Origin: Frigidibacter sp.
GTDB lineage: Bacteria; Pseudomonadota; Alphaproteobacteria; Rhodobacterales; Rhodobacteraceae
Length of the DNA: 64,000 bases
Assembly: GCF_030695035.1 (NCBI RefSeq)
Contig: NZ_JAUYTT010000019.1
Coordinates: forward strand, 38,947-102,946
Direction: 5' to 3'
Of the stretch, positions 26,152 through 35,787 are shown one piece after another; positions within the stretch are counted from its first letter, which is position 1; every line of letters starts with the position of its first letter. Below the pieces are notes generated by a model that saw only the letters and a list, made by a program, of their open reading frames with translations, ran no database searches and had not been told where the DNA came from. The position numbers and the translations under genes were made by a program.

Positions 26152-27357
26152 TCACCCCTTCCGCCGCATCTCCTGCGCCAGGGCCATCCCTGCCGTCGCC
26201 AGCATGAAGGCGCCGCCGAGCAGGAACACCGCCTCCGGCCGCCCGCTATCCACCAGCCAGCCGAACATCGGCGGCGCGATCATGCCGCCGATGTTGAAGC
26301 CGGTGGAGACCACGCCGAACACCGCGCCGGCCTGGCCGGGCGGCGCCGCGGCGCGCACCATCATGTCGCGGGATGGCATGCACAGCCCGGTCAGGATGCC
26401 GGCCAGCCCGAGCACCACGGCGACCAGCCAGGCCGGCATCGCCAGCAGCCCGACGCCGATGGTCAGCACGCCGGCCAGCCCGAAGCCGCCCATCGCCACC
26501 AGCCCGTGCCGCTTCACCCGGTCCGCCAGCGCACCGCCCAGCAGCACGCCGACGGCTGACCCCGCGAGCAGCGCCGTCAGCGCGACGGAGGCCATGCCGA
26601 GGCTCATGCCGCCGGCGGCCACCAGCGCCGCGATGGCAAAGGCGTTCATGCCACCAACGGACAGCGAGATCAGCACGAAGAAGCCGGTGAGCGAGATCAC
26701 CGCCGGGTTCAGCACCCGCGTCTGCTGCCCGGCGATCGGCTTCGGGGCGACGCCCTTCACCGGGTCCGGCGGGCAGGTCGCCAGCACCCAGGCCGCGACC
26801 ACCCAGGCAATGCCCCCCGCCACCAGCAGCGCGCCGGACAGGCCCAGCGTCGCCGCCAGCCCGAGCATCAGGAAAGGCGCCACCGCCCCGCCGGCAAACC
26901 CCGCGAAAGTGTGCAGCGAAAAGGCCCGCCCCATGCGCGGCCCGGCCATGGTGGTATTGAGGATGGCGTAGTCGGAGGGGTGGTAGACCGCATTCGCCAG
27001 CCCGGCGAGCGCGCCCGCCAGCAGCACCATCGGGTAGCTCGGCGAAAGCCCGACCAGCGCGAAGGCCGCGCCACCCACCACCAGCCCCGCCGCCAGCACG
27101 CGCCGCGGCCCGATCCGGTCCACCAGGAAGCCCATCGGCGCCTGGGTGAGTGCGGAGACGATGCTGAACAGCGTGATCGCCAGGCCCAGTTCGATGAAGC
27201 TGACGCCGAGGCGGGCCTGCAGCAGCGGGAACAGCGGCGGCAGCACCAGGATATGCAGGTGGCTGACGGCATGCGCCGCGCCGATCGCCCCCAGGGTGCG
27301 CCGTTCCGTGGCGCTCCAGCTTGCGCCGGGAAGGCTGCTATCCGCCGTTATGCTCAC
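26152..27357 (-). CDS. Major facilitator superfamily transporter
   Basis: A 401-residue inner-membrane carrier with about 12 hydrophobic helices and the MFS loop-2 motif near [21 protein letters not shown] second-half copy, [22 protein letters not shown], supports the two-domain duplication. It resembles drug/cyanate-type efflux or uptake carriers, and the substrate is not predictable. The start ATG at 27357 is 10 bases from an uncertain ribosome site. The gene sits between polA (same strand, 21 bases downstream of its stop) and the convergent globin gene. Its closeness to the NO module may be chance. Confidence 0.88.
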   Translation of the reverse strand: MSITADSSLPGASWSATERRTLGAIGAAHAVSHLHILVLPPLFPLLQARLGVSFIELGLAITLFSIVSALTQAPMGFLVDRIGPRRVLAAGLVVGGAAFALVGLSPSYPMVLLAGALAGLANAVYHPSDYAILNTTMAGPRMGRAFSLHTFAGFAGGAVAPFLMLGLAATLGLSGALLVAGGIAWVVAAWVLATCPPDPVKGVAPKPIAGQQTRVLNPAVISLTGFFVLISLSVGGMNAFAIAALVAAGGMSLGMASVALTALLAGSAVGVLLGGALADRVKRHGLVAMGGFGLAGVLTIGVGLLAMPAWLVAVVLGLAGILTGLCMPSRDMMVRAAAPPGQAGAVFGVVSTGFNIGGMIAPPMFGWLVDSGRPEAVFLLGGAFMLATAGMALAQEMRRKG

Positions 27358-27378
27358 TGCGTTTCCACCCGTATGCGA

Positions 27379-30201
27379 TCAGTGGGCCTCGGCCCAGGAC
27401 CTGCCATGCCCGATCTCAACCGATAGCGGCACGGAAAGGCTGGCGACGCCCTCCATGATCCGCTTCACCAGGGCGGATGTGGCCTCGACCTCGGCCTCCG
27501 GCACCTCGAACACCAATTCGTCATGCACCTGCAGCAGCATGCGCGCGCCGAGGCCGGCTTCGTGCAGCGCCAGGGGCAGGCGCACCATGGCGCGCTTGAT
27601 CACCTCCGCCGCGCCGCCCTGGAAGGGGGCGTTGATGGCGGCGCGTTCGGCCCCGCCGCGGCGCACCGGGTCCTTGCTGGCGATGTCGGCGATCCACAGC
27701 TTGCGGCCGAAGGGGGTCTGCACATAGCCGCTGGTGCGCGCATCCTCCTTCAGCTTTTCCATGCAGGCGCGGATGCCAGGGTACTGGGCGAAATAGGCAT
27801 CGATGATCGATCGCGCCTCGCCCGGCCCGATGCCGAGGCGGGCGCCGAGGCCGAAGGCGGACATGCCGTAGATGATGCCGAAATTGATCGTCTTGGCCCG
27901 CCGCCGCGCTTCCTTGTCCACCGCATCGGGAGCCAGGTGGAAGATATCCGCGGCGGTGCGGGAATGGATGTCCTGGCCGGTGGCGAAGGCCTCCTTCAAC
28001 GCCGGCACATCAGCCACATGCGCCAGGATGCGCAGCTCGATCTGGCTGTAGTCGGCCGCCAGCAGCACATGACCCGGCTCCGCCACGAAGGCGGTGCGGA
28101 TGCGGGCCCCTTCCTCCGTCCGCACCGGGATGTTCTGCAGATTCGGATCGCTGGAGGACAGCCGCCCGGTGGAGGTCAGCGCCATGGCGAAATCCGTATG
28201 CACCCGGCCATGGGCATCCGCCGCCTGGGCCAGCGCATCGACATAGGTGGATTTCAGCTTGGCGATCTGCCGCCAATCCAGCACCCGGCGGGGCAGCGCA
28301 TGGCCCTGGGCGGCCAACTCCTCCAGCACCCCGGCATCCGTGCCCCAGGCGCCGGTCAGCTTGCTGCGCTTGCCGCCCGGCAGCTTTTGTTCATCGAACA
28401 GGATTTCGCCAAGCTGCTTGGGCGAGCCGACATTGAAGGGCTTGCCCGCCAGTTCATGGATCTCGCGCTCATACCGCGCCAGTTTCTCGGTGAAGTCGGC
28501 GCCAATTCGTGACAGTTCGGCGGCGTCGATCTTGATGCCGGCCAGTTCCATGTCCCGCAGCACGGGCACCATGCGGCGCTCCACCTGCTCATACAGCGCC
28601 AGCGCGCGGGCCGGGCGCAGTTCGGGGCGCAGCGCGTGCCACAGCCGCAGCGTCACATCGGCATCCTCCGCCGCATAGGCGGTGGCCTTGTCCAGCGTGA
28701 CCTTGCTGAAGGGGATGCGGTTGCGGCCGGTGCCGGTGACGCTGTCGTAGCTGATGCAGCTATGGCCGAGATGCTGGCCCGCCAGCTCATCCATGCCGTG
28801 CCCATGCTTCCCGGCGCGCAGCGCGTAGGACATCATCATGGTGTCATCCACCGGCGCCACGGCGATGCCGCCATTCGCCGCCCGGCACAGCACTTCCAGG
28901 TCGTATTTGGCGTTGTGCAGCACCTTGAGGACGGCCGGGTTCTCCAGCAGCCCCTTCAACTCCGCCAGCGCGGCCTCCGGCGCAATCTGCGCCGGCGTGC
29001 CGCTGCCCATCAGGTCGCCGCTGCCCTCATGCCGCAGCGGCACGTAGCAGGCGCGGCCCGGCGCGGTCGCCATCGAGAAGCCGACCAGGCTGGCCTTCAT
29101 GGCATCGAGGTTGTCGGTCTCCGTATCGAAGCCGATGACGCCCGCCGCATTGGCCTCCGTCACCCAGGCGCGCAGCGCGTCCAGCGTGGTGACGGTCTCA
29201 TAGCCGGTGAAGGCCGGGGCCTCCGTGGGCGTGGCCGGGGTTTCGGCGAGCGGGGCGGGGGGGCGGTAGCCATTGTTGCGGGTGACGGCGCTGGCATCCC
29301 CCAGGCCGAGGCGGGCCAGCAGGCTGCGGAAGCCGTTGTCGCGCAGGAATTTCTCCAGCGTGACCGGGTTCGGCGCGCGGGTCAGCATGTTCTCGATCGG
29401 GCAGGGCAGCGGCGCATTGGCGTCCAGCTGCACCAGCCGCCTGCTGATCCGCGCCTTCTCGGCGTTCTGCTCCAGCGCTTCCCGCCGCTTCGGCTGCTTG
29501 ATCCTGGCCGTATTTGCCAGAAGCTCTTCCAGGCCTCCGAATTCATTGATGAGCAGCGCGGCGGTCTTGATGCCGATGCCCGGCACGCCCGGCACATTAT
29601 CCGTGCTGTCGCCGGCCAGCGCCTGCACCTCCACCACCTTGTCCGGCGTCACGCCGAACTTCTCGAACACCTCCGGCTCCCGGATCGGCTTCTGCTTGAT
29701 CGGGTCCAGCATCTGCACGCCGGGGCCGACAAGCTGCATCAGGTCCTTGTCGGAGGACACGATCGAAACCTCGCCGCCCTCCGCCACGAAGGCGCGGGCG
29801 TAAGCCGCGATCAGGTCATCCGCCTCGAAGCCCGGCTGTTCCGCCTGGCAGACGCCGAGCGCCTCGGTCGCCTCCCGGATCAGGGCGAATTGCGGAATCA
29901 GCTCCGGCGGTGGTTCGGGACGATGCGCCTTGTAGTCGGGGTAGAAATCATTGCGGAAGGTCAGCCGCGCGCTGTCGAACACCACGGCGATATGGGTCGC
30001 GGCGTGGCGCGAGAGGAATTGCGACAGCATCTGGGTGAAGCCGAACACGGCATTCACATGCACCCCGTCCGGCCGCGTCATCGGCGGCAGGGCGTGAAAT
30101 GCGCGGAAGATGTAGCCCGAGCCATCGACCAGGATCAGCCGCTTCTGGCCCGGCGCGACCGGTGGGACAGCTTCCTCGACGGGCAGCGCGGCTTCGCTCA
30201 T
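27379..30201 (-). CDS. polA: DNA polymerase I
   Basis: A 940-residue repair and Okazaki-processing polymerase. Order: 5'-3' nuclease domain (residues ~20-300, LVDGSGYIFRAFHALPPM to GVPGIGIKTA), 3'-5' proofreading domain with an intact DTETD acid pair, and the polymerase domain. Motif A is DYSQIELRILAH, motif B includes RRRAKTINFGIIYGMSAFGL, and motif C is QVHDELVFEVPE. Proofreading acids are present, unlike Taq. The start at 30201 was chosen over 30243 because the zinc-finger gene ends at 30203; the two are nearly touching and probably co-transcribed. Confidence 0.97.
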   Translation of the reverse strand: MSEAALPVEEAVPPVAPGQKRLILVDGSGYIFRAFHALPPMTRPDGVHVNAVFGFTQMLSQFLSRHAATHIAVVFDSARLTFRNDFYPDYKAHRPEPPPELIPQFALIREATEALGVCQAEQPGFEADDLIAAYARAFVAEGGEVSIVSSDKDLMQLVGPGVQMLDPIKQKPIREPEVFEKFGVTPDKVVEVQALAGDSTDNVPGVPGIGIKTAALLINEFGGLEELLANTARIKQPKRREALEQNAEKARISRRLVQLDANAPLPCPIENMLTRAPNPVTLEKFLRDNGFRSLLARLGLGDASAVTRNNGYRPPAPLAETPATPTEAPAFTGYETVTTLDALRAWVTEANAAGVIGFDTETDNLDAMKASLVGFSMATAPGRACYVPLRHEGSGDLMGSGTPAQIAPEAALAELKGLLENPAVLKVLHNAKYDLEVLCRAANGGIAVAPVDDTMMMSYALRAGKHGHGMDELAGQHLGHSCISYDSVTGTGRNRIPFSKVTLDKATAYAAEDADVTLRLWHALRPELRPARALALYEQVERRMVPVLRDMELAGIKIDAAELSRIGADFTEKLARYEREIHELAGKPFNVGSPKQLGEILFDEQKLPGGKRSKLTGAWGTDAGVLEELAAQGHALPRRVLDWRQIAKLKSTYVDALAQAADAHGRVHTDFAMALTSTGRLSSSDPNLQNIPVRTEEGARIRTAFVAEPGHVLLAADYSQIELRILAHVADVPALKEAFATGQDIHSRTAADIFHLAPDAVDKEARRRAKTINFGIIYGMSAFGLGARLGIGPGEARSIIDAYFAQYPGIRACMEKLKEDARTSGYVQTPFGRKLWIADIASKDPVRRGGAERAAINAPFQGGAAEVIKRAMVRLPLALHEAGLGARMLLQVHDELVFEVPEAEVEATSALVKRIMEGVASLSVPLSVEIGHGRSWAEAH

Positions 30202-30202
30202 C

Positions 30203-30427
30203 TCAATGCCCGCTATCGTCGCCCGCGCCTTCGGCCAGGACATAGGTGCGGGAGCAATAGGGGCAGGTCACCTGGTGCTGCTCGATCCGCAGGAAGACCA
30301 GCGGATGGCCAAGCGCACCGCCGCCGCCATCGCATCCGATGACGCGGGTGGTGACCATGATGGTCTCCTCCGGCGTCACGCCGGGCAGGGCAACCGGGGT
30401 GTAGCCGGTCTGGCGGGCATCGCGCAT
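30203..30427 (-). CDS. Zinc-finger domain protein (zf-CHCC, NDUFS6-like)
   Basis: A 74-residue protein whose ligands Cys32, His41, Cys55 and Cys58 fit the zf-CHCC pattern: [21 protein letters not shown] then VTCPYC. In mitochondria this domain is the NDUFS6 accessory subunit of complex I, and alphaproteobacterial versions are thought to be its relatives. A role in respiratory complex I is plausible but unproven here, as no nuo genes are in the window. It ends one base before the start of polA, so the pair are likely one transcript. Start ATG at 30427; the upstream part of the open frame looks spurious. Confidence 0.88.
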   Translation of the reverse strand: MRDARQTGYTPVALPGVTPEETIMVTTRVIGCDGGGGALGHPLVFLRIEQHQVTCPYCSRTYVLAEGAGDDSGH

Positions 30428-30497
30428 GGCGGTCCTTCGCATGGCAGTTGTGGCATGGCCGTTGGGCAGGACCGGGAACATAGGGGGGGCGAGGGCG

Positions 30498-31550
30498 ATG
30501 GACCAGCCCGGCCCGTCTTGCTACCCCTTGCCCATGCGCCCCATCGCCTCCCCCCGGGTGGTCCTGGCCTGCCTCGCCTTGCTGCTGGGGGTTGCCTGCA
30601 CGCCGGTGGTGATGCCGATGGGCCCGGCCATTTCGCCGCCCGCCCTGGCGCCGGATGCGGTGGTGGCGGCGGATGGCGCCCGGCTGCCGATGCGCGCCTT
30701 TCCGCCGGACGGGCCGCCGCGCGCCGTGCTGCTGGCGCTGCATGGCTTCAACGACCATTCCGGCAATTTCCTGGCCGACAGCATCGCCGCGCTGAACGAG
30801 GGCGGGCTGCTGGTCTATGCCTATGACCAGCGCGGCTTCGGCCGGTCCCCCAACCGCGGCTATTGGGCGGGGGAGGCGACGCTGGCCGGGGATGCCGCCA
30901 CCGCCGCCCGCCTGCTGCGCGCCCGGCACCCCGGCCTGCCCCTGTTCCTGATGGGGGAGAGCATGGGCGGTGCGGTGGCGGTGGTGGCCGGCACAAGTGC
31001 CGATCCGCCGCCGGTGGATGGCTATGTCCTGCTCGCGCCTGCCCTGTGGGGCCGGGCCAGCATGAATGCGGTGATGCGCGGCGGGTTGTGGGTGGCGGCG
31101 CGGACCATGCCGATCCTGGGTTTCCAGGGCGGCGTCGGCGGCATCGTCGCCAGCGACAATCCGGCCGCCCTGCGCCGCCTGGGGCGGGACCCGCTGGTGC
31201 TGCGCAGCACGCGGGTGGATGCCGCGGTGGGGCTGGTGGATCTGATGGATGCGGCGACCGCCGCCCTGCCCACCTGCTGCCGCAACGCGGCGCAGCAGCC
31301 GGTGCCGGTGCTGCTGCTGTATGGCGACAAGGATAGCGTGATCCCGGCCCGCCCGGTGCGCGCCGCGCTGCGCCGGCTGCCGCCGGACAGCCCGGTGCGG
31401 ATCGCCATCCATGAGGAGGGTTTTCACCTGCTGCTGACCGACAACAACCGCGACGCGGTGGCGGGTGACATCCTGGCCTTCACCGCCGACCCGGCCGCGC
31501 CGCTGCCTTCCGGCGCCGAAGCTTTCGCGCCAGGCTGGCTGGCGCGCTGA
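30498..31550 (+). CDS. Alpha/beta hydrolase, lysophospholipase/monoacylglycerol lipase type, lipoprotein
   Basis: A ~350-residue hydrolase. After an N-terminal hydrophobic stretch ending LLGVAC (a lipobox, so a probable lipoprotein) comes the hydrolase core: [10 protein letters not shown] (oxyanion), [15 protein letters not shown], nucleophile Ser in MGESMGGAV, then a Asp-containing GDKDSVIP and catalytic His in EEGFHLLL. This is the monoacylglycerol lipase/PldB pattern. Start 30498 has a G-rich ribosome site; ATG at 30534 gives a shorter and more usual signal peptide and is an equal choice. It diverges from the zinc-finger gene. Confidence 0.85.
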   Translation: MDQPGPSCYPLPMRPIASPRVVLACLALLLGVACTPVVMPMGPAISPPALAPDAVVAADGARLPMRAFPPDGPPRAVLLALHGFNDHSGNFLADSIAALNEGGLLVYAYDQRGFGRSPNRGYWAGEATLAGDAATAARLLRARHPGLPLFLMGESMGGAVAVVAGTSADPPPVDGYVLLAPALWGRASMNAVMRGGLWVAARTMPILGFQGGVGGIVASDNPAALRRLGRDPLVLRSTRVDAAVGLVDLMDAATAALPTCCRNAAQQPVPVLLLYGDKDSVIPARPVRAALRRLPPDSPVRIAIHEEGFHLLLTDNNRDAVAGDILAFTADPAAPLPSGAEAFAPGWLAR

Positions 31551-31553
31551 GGC

Positions 31554-32702
31554 TCAGGCGGGAATCCACACCCGCCCATCGAACAGCCGCCGCGCGGTGC
31601 GGTAGAAGGACCCGGCGCGGGCCACCCATGCCCCCGCCTCCTGCACCACATCCGCACCCACGGTCAGCACACCGGAGGGCATGCCGATGCGGATCGGCCC
31701 GGTCCCGCTGCCGACGCATTCGGCCACCAGCGTGCCCTCGATCCGCGCCGCGACGGCGGTGCAGAGCGAGCCGGTCAGCGGCAGCGCCCGGTGCGGCTGG
31801 CCGTTGGAGATGATGCGCGCCGCCAGGTCGATCTCCCCGGCCGCGATGGTCTCGCCGGACAGGGTCGGCGCCGCGGCCGGCGGGCTGACGAAGCCGATAT
31901 AGGGGACGGAACTGATCGCCCGCGCCGCCGCCAGATCCGCCCCGATGCCCATGCGGATGCTGGCCTGCAGGCGGATGGCATCGAGCAGCGCCAGCACTTC
32001 CGGCCGCGCCTCCAGCTCCTCCGGCAGTTCGCGGCCCGTCAGCCCGATATCCCGCGCCCGGATGAAGGCGGAGGCATTGGCGGCATCGACCAGCGAGGCC
32101 TCGATCCGGCCGAAACCCGGCACATCGAGCACATCCACCACCTGGCCGGAGGGCAGCAGCCGGCCTGTGGTGGCGCCGCCGGGCTGGACGAAATCCAGCC
32201 GCACCGGCGCACCGGTGCCGCCGACGCCCGGAATCGCCAGCTCGCCGGTGACCTTGGCGCGGCCATCCTCCACTTCGAAGCTGTTGTGGATGATCTTCTT
32301 CGTATTGGTGTTGTAGATGCGGACCGTGGCGCTGGTGCCGTTCGGCCGCACCAGCCCCTCATCCACCGCGAAGGGGCCGACGGCGGAGCTCATATTGCCG
32401 CAATTGCCCTTCCAATCGACGCGCGCCTCGCGGATCAGCACCTGGGCGAAGGTGTAGTCGATATCGGCATCGGCGCGTTCGGACGGCGCCAGCACGCAGA
32501 TCTTGGACAGGGAGGAGACACCGCCCCCCATGCCGTTGAGCTGGCGGCCATAGGGATCGGGCGTGCCCAGCGCCGCCATGAAGATCCCGTCCCACTCGGC
32601 ACGATCCTCTGGGCGATCCGCAGGCAGGTCGCGCGCATGAAACATGATGGCCTTGCTGGTGCCGCCGCGCATGAAGACGGCGGGGATGGCGCGCTGGGGC
32701 AT
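31554..32702 (-). CDS. PrpF domain protein (4-oxalomesaconate tautomerase / aconitate isomerase type)
   Basis: A 382-residue protein of the PrpF/diaminopimelate-epimerase fold. Signatures are AVFMRGGTSKAIMF at the N-terminus, GVSSLSKICVL, and the repeated KGNCGNMSSAVGPFA block carrying a family Cys. Members isomerise tricarboxylates (PrpF with 2-methyl-aconitate, GalD with 4-oxalomesaconate, AcnX-like steps). No propionate or gallate genes are nearby, so the substrate is open. Its start ATG overlaps the stop region of the tartrate dehydratase gene, so it is co-transcribed with it. The pair points to C4-C6 hydroxy-dicarboxylate breakdown. Confidence 0.9.
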   Translation of the reverse strand: MPQRAIPAVFMRGGTSKAIMFHARDLPADRPEDRAEWDGIFMAALGTPDPYGRQLNGMGGGVSSLSKICVLAPSERADADIDYTFAQVLIREARVDWKGNCGNMSSAVGPFAVDEGLVRPNGTSATVRIYNTNTKKIIHNSFEVEDGRAKVTGELAIPGVGGTGAPVRLDFVQPGGATTGRLLPSGQVVDVLDVPGFGRIEASLVDAANASAFIRARDIGLTGRELPEELEARPEVLALLDAIRLQASIRMGIGADLAAARAISSVPYIGFVSPPAAAPTLSGETIAAGEIDLAARIISNGQPHRALPLTGSLCTAVAARIEGTLVAECVGSGTGPIRIGMPSGVLTVGADVVQEAGAWVARAGSFYRTARRLFDGRVWIPA

Positions 32703-33883
32703 CAGCCGAGGCTCTTGAACACGCTGTGCAACGCGTTCTTCGCCTCGAAGCCGATGCCCGGGATATCGGGCATCGCGACCCGGCCTGCGACCACCGGCAC
32801 GTCATCGGCGAAGCCGCCAAACGGCGCAAAAACCTCCGGATAGCTCTCATTGCCCCCCAGCCCGAGCCCGACCGCGATGTTCAGCGCGAACTGATGCCCG
32901 CCATGCGGCACGCAGCGGCGGCGGGACCAGCCATGGGCGGCCAGCATGTCCAGCGTGCGCAGATACTCCACCAGGCCGTAGGACAGCGCCGGGTCCATCT
33001 GCAGAATGTCCCGGTCCGGCCGCAGCCCGCCATGGCGGATCAGATTGCGCGCATCCAGCATGGAGAACAGGTTCTCGCCGGTCGCGATCGGCGGCCCGTA
33101 ATGCTCGGCGAGCGTCGCGTGCGTGGCATAATCCAGCGGGTCGAGCGGTTCCTCGTACCAGCGCAGTTTCATCGGCGCGAGCGCCTCGGCATAGGCCAGC
33201 GCGGCGGGCAGGTCGAAGCGGCCATTCACATCGACCGCCAGCTTGCTGCCATCACCGCCGAGCAGCTTCACCACCGCCTCGATGCGTTCGATATCCTCGG
33301 CCAGCGCGTCGGCGATGGGGGTGCCGGGGGCGCCGCCGATCTTCATCTTCACCGTGGCATAGCCCATGCCGAGATAGCGCTTCATCTCCTCGACCAGCGC
33401 ATCCACCCCCTTGCCGGGGTAGTAGTAGCCGCCGGCGGCATAGACCCAGGCGGCCTCATCCGCCTGGCCGCCATTGTAGCGATCCGCCAGCAGGCGCCAC
33501 AGCGGCACGCCTTCCAGCTTCGCCGCCGCATCCCACAGCGCCATGTCCAGCACGCCGACGGCGACGCTGCGCTCGCCATGGCCGCCGGGCTTCTCGTTCT
33601 TCATCATCGCCGACCAGGCGCCCTGCGGGTTCAGCTTGCCATCGGGGCTGGTGATCTGCGCCTCGGTGGCCTCCGTCAGCCGCGGCACGAAGCGTTCGGC
33701 CAGCAGGCCGGGCTGGGCGTAGCGGCCATTGGAGTTGAAGCCGTAGCCTGTGGCGCGGCGGCCAGCCTCGCCTTCCACCGTGACCGCGACAATGGAGGCG
33801 GTCATCTTGGAGAAGTCGATATAGGCGTTGGCAATGTCGCTCGCGATCGGGGCGATGCCCTGCTTGACGCTGACGATACGCAT
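32702..33883 (-). CDS. tarD: D(-)-tartrate dehydratase-like enolase superfamily enzyme
   Basis: A 393-residue enzyme of the mandelate racemase/muconate lactonising group. Long stretches match the Bradyrhizobium D-tartrate dehydratase family: ANAYIDFSKMT, GYGFNSNGRY, KPGGHGERSVAVGVLDMALWD, VYAAGGYYYPGKG, and PHGGHQFALNIAVGLGLGGNESYPEVFAPFGGF. Catalytic Lys residues are K179 and K181 in VKMKIGG. The expected reaction is dehydration of D-tartrate to oxaloacetate with Mg2+. It is transcribed divergently from an enoyl-CoA hydratase gene and leads into the PrpF gene. Start at 33883 (MRIVSVKQG). Confidence 0.9.
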   Translation of the reverse strand: MRIVSVKQGIAPIASDIANAYIDFSKMTASIVAVTVEGEAGRRATGYGFNSNGRYAQPGLLAERFVPRLTEATEAQITSPDGKLNPQGAWSAMMKNEKPGGHGERSVAVGVLDMALWDAAAKLEGVPLWRLLADRYNGGQADEAAWVYAAGGYYYPGKGVDALVEEMKRYLGMGYATVKMKIGGAPGTPIADALAEDIERIEAVVKLLGGDGSKLAVDVNGRFDLPAALAYAEALAPMKLRWYEEPLDPLDYATHATLAEHYGPPIATGENLFSMLDARNLIRHGGLRPDRDILQMDPALSYGLVEYLRTLDMLAAHGWSRRRCVPHGGHQFALNIAVGLGLGGNESYPEVFAPFGGFADDVPVVAGRVAMPDIPGIGFEAKNALHSVFKSLG

Positions 33884-33962
33884 TCTTGTCAGTCTCCATC
33901 CGGTTGCCGGACTTGTCGCCCCGTGCGACCTGACCGCACAAGAGGGGACCAAGGAGGAAACC

Positions 33963-34739
33963 ATGCCCGACATCCTGCACGAGACCCGCGGCCCGGTGGC
34001 CTGGACCACGCTGAACCGCCCGGACCAGCGCAACGCCATGACCTTTCCGATGTATGAGGGCCTGTTCGAACAGGCCGCCGCGGTGGCGGCCGACCCCGCC
34101 ATCCGCTGCTGGGTCATCACCGGCGCCGGCGGCAAGGCCTTCGCGGCCGGCACCGATATCAGCCAGTTCCAGCACTTCTCCACTGGCCAGGACGCGCTGG
34201 ACTACGAAACCCGGATCGACCGCGTGCTGTCCGCGATCGAGGATTGCCCGAAGCCCGTCATCGCCGCGGTGGCCGGCGCCTGCGTCGGCGGCGGCCTCGG
34301 CATCGCCGGCGTCTGCGACATGCGGATCGCCAGCGCCAATGCCCGCTTCGGCGTGCCGGTGGCCCGCACCCTGGGCAATACGCTGTCCACCATGAACATC
34401 TCCCGCTTCGCCGCGCTGATCGGGCCCGCGAAGCTGAAGGATTTGATCTTCACCGCGCGCCTGATGGATGCGCCGGAAGCCCTGGCCGCCGGCTTCATCT
34501 CCGAAATGCTGGACACGCCGGAGGCGCTCGCCGAGCGCGCCCTGAAGCTGGCGGAAGATGTCGCCGGCATGGCGCCGCTGACGCTGACCGCGACCAAGGT
34601 GGCCCTGAAGCGCCTGCGGCTGGCCGCCGGCACCATCGAGGGTGACGACCTGGTGACCATGTGCTTCGGCAGCCATGATTTCCGCGAGGGGGTCGAGGCC
34701 TTCCTCGCCAAGCGGAAGCCGGTCTGGACGGGCAGGTAG
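33963..34739 (+). CDS. Enoyl-CoA hydratase/isomerase family protein
   Basis: A 258-residue crotonase-fold enzyme. The start follows AAGGAGGAAACC, an excellent ribosome site. The oxyanion loop GAGGKAFAAGTDISQF and the Gly-rich CVGGGLGIAGVCDMRIAS segment are visible, but one of the usual catalytic glutamates is not obvious, so hydratase activity is unproven; many crotonases have other reactions. It is followed 43 bases later by a TctC-type gene on the same strand. It diverges from the tartrate dehydratase gene across a short 79-base promoter space, suggesting coordinated control. Confidence 0.88.
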   Translation: MPDILHETRGPVAWTTLNRPDQRNAMTFPMYEGLFEQAAAVAADPAIRCWVITGAGGKAFAAGTDISQFQHFSTGQDALDYETRIDRVLSAIEDCPKPVIAAVAGACVGGGLGIAGVCDMRIASANARFGVPVARTLGNTLSTMNISRFAALIGPAKLKDLIFTARLMDAPEALAAGFISEMLDTPEALAERALKLAEDVAGMAPLTLTATKVALKRLRLAAGTIEGDDLVTMCFGSHDFREGVEAFLAKRKPVWTGR

Positions 34740-34782
34740 GGCCGCGCCATCCTCCGGTCATAAGAAGAACCGGAGGAATACG

Positions 34783-35754
34783 ATGTTTTCACGACGCGGC
34801 CTGTTGGCGGCGGCGGGCGCCACGGCCCTGCCGCTGCCTGCCTTGGCCCAGGGCAGCTACCCCACCCGCACCGTCTCCCTGCTCGTCGGCTTCGCGCCAG
34901 GCGGTGGCACGGACATCATCGCCCGGCTGTTGCAGCCGGCGCTGCAGGCGGAATTCGGCCAGGCCATCGCCATCGAGAATCGTGCCGGCGGGTCCGGCAC
35001 CATCGCGGCGACGACCAATGCGCGCGGCCGTCCGGATGGCTACCAGATGCTGATGACCACCGTCAGCGCCTCCGCCGTCGTGCCGCCGACGATGAAGCCG
35101 CCGCCCTTCGACATCATCGCGGACCAGACCGCCGTGGTGCTGGCAGGCACCGTGCCGCTGGTGGCGGTGGTGCCGCTGGAATCTCCGGCACAGGATTTTG
35201 CCGGGTTCATCGCCCATGCCAAGGCGAATCCGGGCAAGCTGAATTACTCCTCCTCCGGCGTTGCAACCCAGCAGCATCTGGCCGCCGCCGCGCTGTCCTT
35301 CGCCGCTGGGCTGGACATGACCCACATTCCCTTCCGCGGGACCGGCCAGGCGGTGAATGAGGTGCTGGCCGGGCGCATCGACATCGCCATCGACACGCTG
35401 CCCACCTACCTGCCGCATATCCGATCGGGCCGCGTGCGCGCCTTGGCCACCACCCTGCCTGCCCGCGTGCCGACGCTGCCGGATGTGCCGACCATCGCCG
35501 AAAGCGGCTTCCCGGATTTCGACGCGGCCGTCTGGTACATGGTGATGGGCCCGCCCGGCCTGCCTGCCGCCATCAGCGAACGCTGGGTGCAGGCGGTGAA
35601 CAAGGCGCTGTCCGACCCTGCCCTGCGCCAGCGCGTGGCCGAGGCCGGCTTCATCCCCGGCGGTGGCACCAGCGCCGACGCCGCGGCCCTGCTGCGCCGC
35701 GATGCGGCGAAATACGCCGAGGTGATCCGCCGCGCGAATATCCAGTTCGACTGA
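34783..35754 (+). CDS. Tripartite tricarboxylate transporter substrate-binding protein (TctC/Bug family)
   Basis: A 323-residue periplasmic binding protein with a Tat-like signal peptide (MFSRRGLLAAAGATALPLPALAQ). Bug-family blocks are VSLLVGFAPGGGTDIIARLL, IENRAGGSGTIAATTNARGRPDGYQ, HAKANPGKLNYSSSGVATQQHL, and IPFRGTGQAVNEVLAGRIDIAIDTLPTYLPHI. A GGAGGA site precedes the start. The ligand is unknown; its position amid tartrate-dehydratase, hydroxyacid dehydrogenase and decarboxylase genes suggests it binds the hydroxy-acid used by this cluster. No TctAB partner is close. Confidence 0.92.
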   Translation: MFSRRGLLAAAGATALPLPALAQGSYPTRTVSLLVGFAPGGGTDIIARLLQPALQAEFGQAIAIENRAGGSGTIAATTNARGRPDGYQMLMTTVSASAVVPPTMKPPPFDIIADQTAVVLAGTVPLVAVVPLESPAQDFAGFIAHAKANPGKLNYSSSGVATQQHLAAAALSFAAGLDMTHIPFRGTGQAVNEVLAGRIDIAIDTLPTYLPHIRSGRVRALATTLPARVPTLPDVPTIAESGFPDFDAAVWYMVMGPPGLPAAISERWVQAVNKALSDPALRQRVAEAGFIPGGGTSADAAALLRRDAAKYAEVIRRANIQFD

Positions 35755-35759
35755 AGCAG

Positions 35760-35781
35760 GGCGGGGCGCGCGCGCCCCGCC
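35760..35781. terminator. 22-base perfect GC palindrome between convergent genes
   Basis: GGCGGGGCGCG is followed directly by its reverse complement. It fills the 33 bases between the TctC stop and the hydroxyacid dehydrogenase stop. The pure-GC stem fits a bidirectional terminator, though no T run follows on either strand. Confidence 0.45.
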
Positions 35782-35787
35782 TCCGCC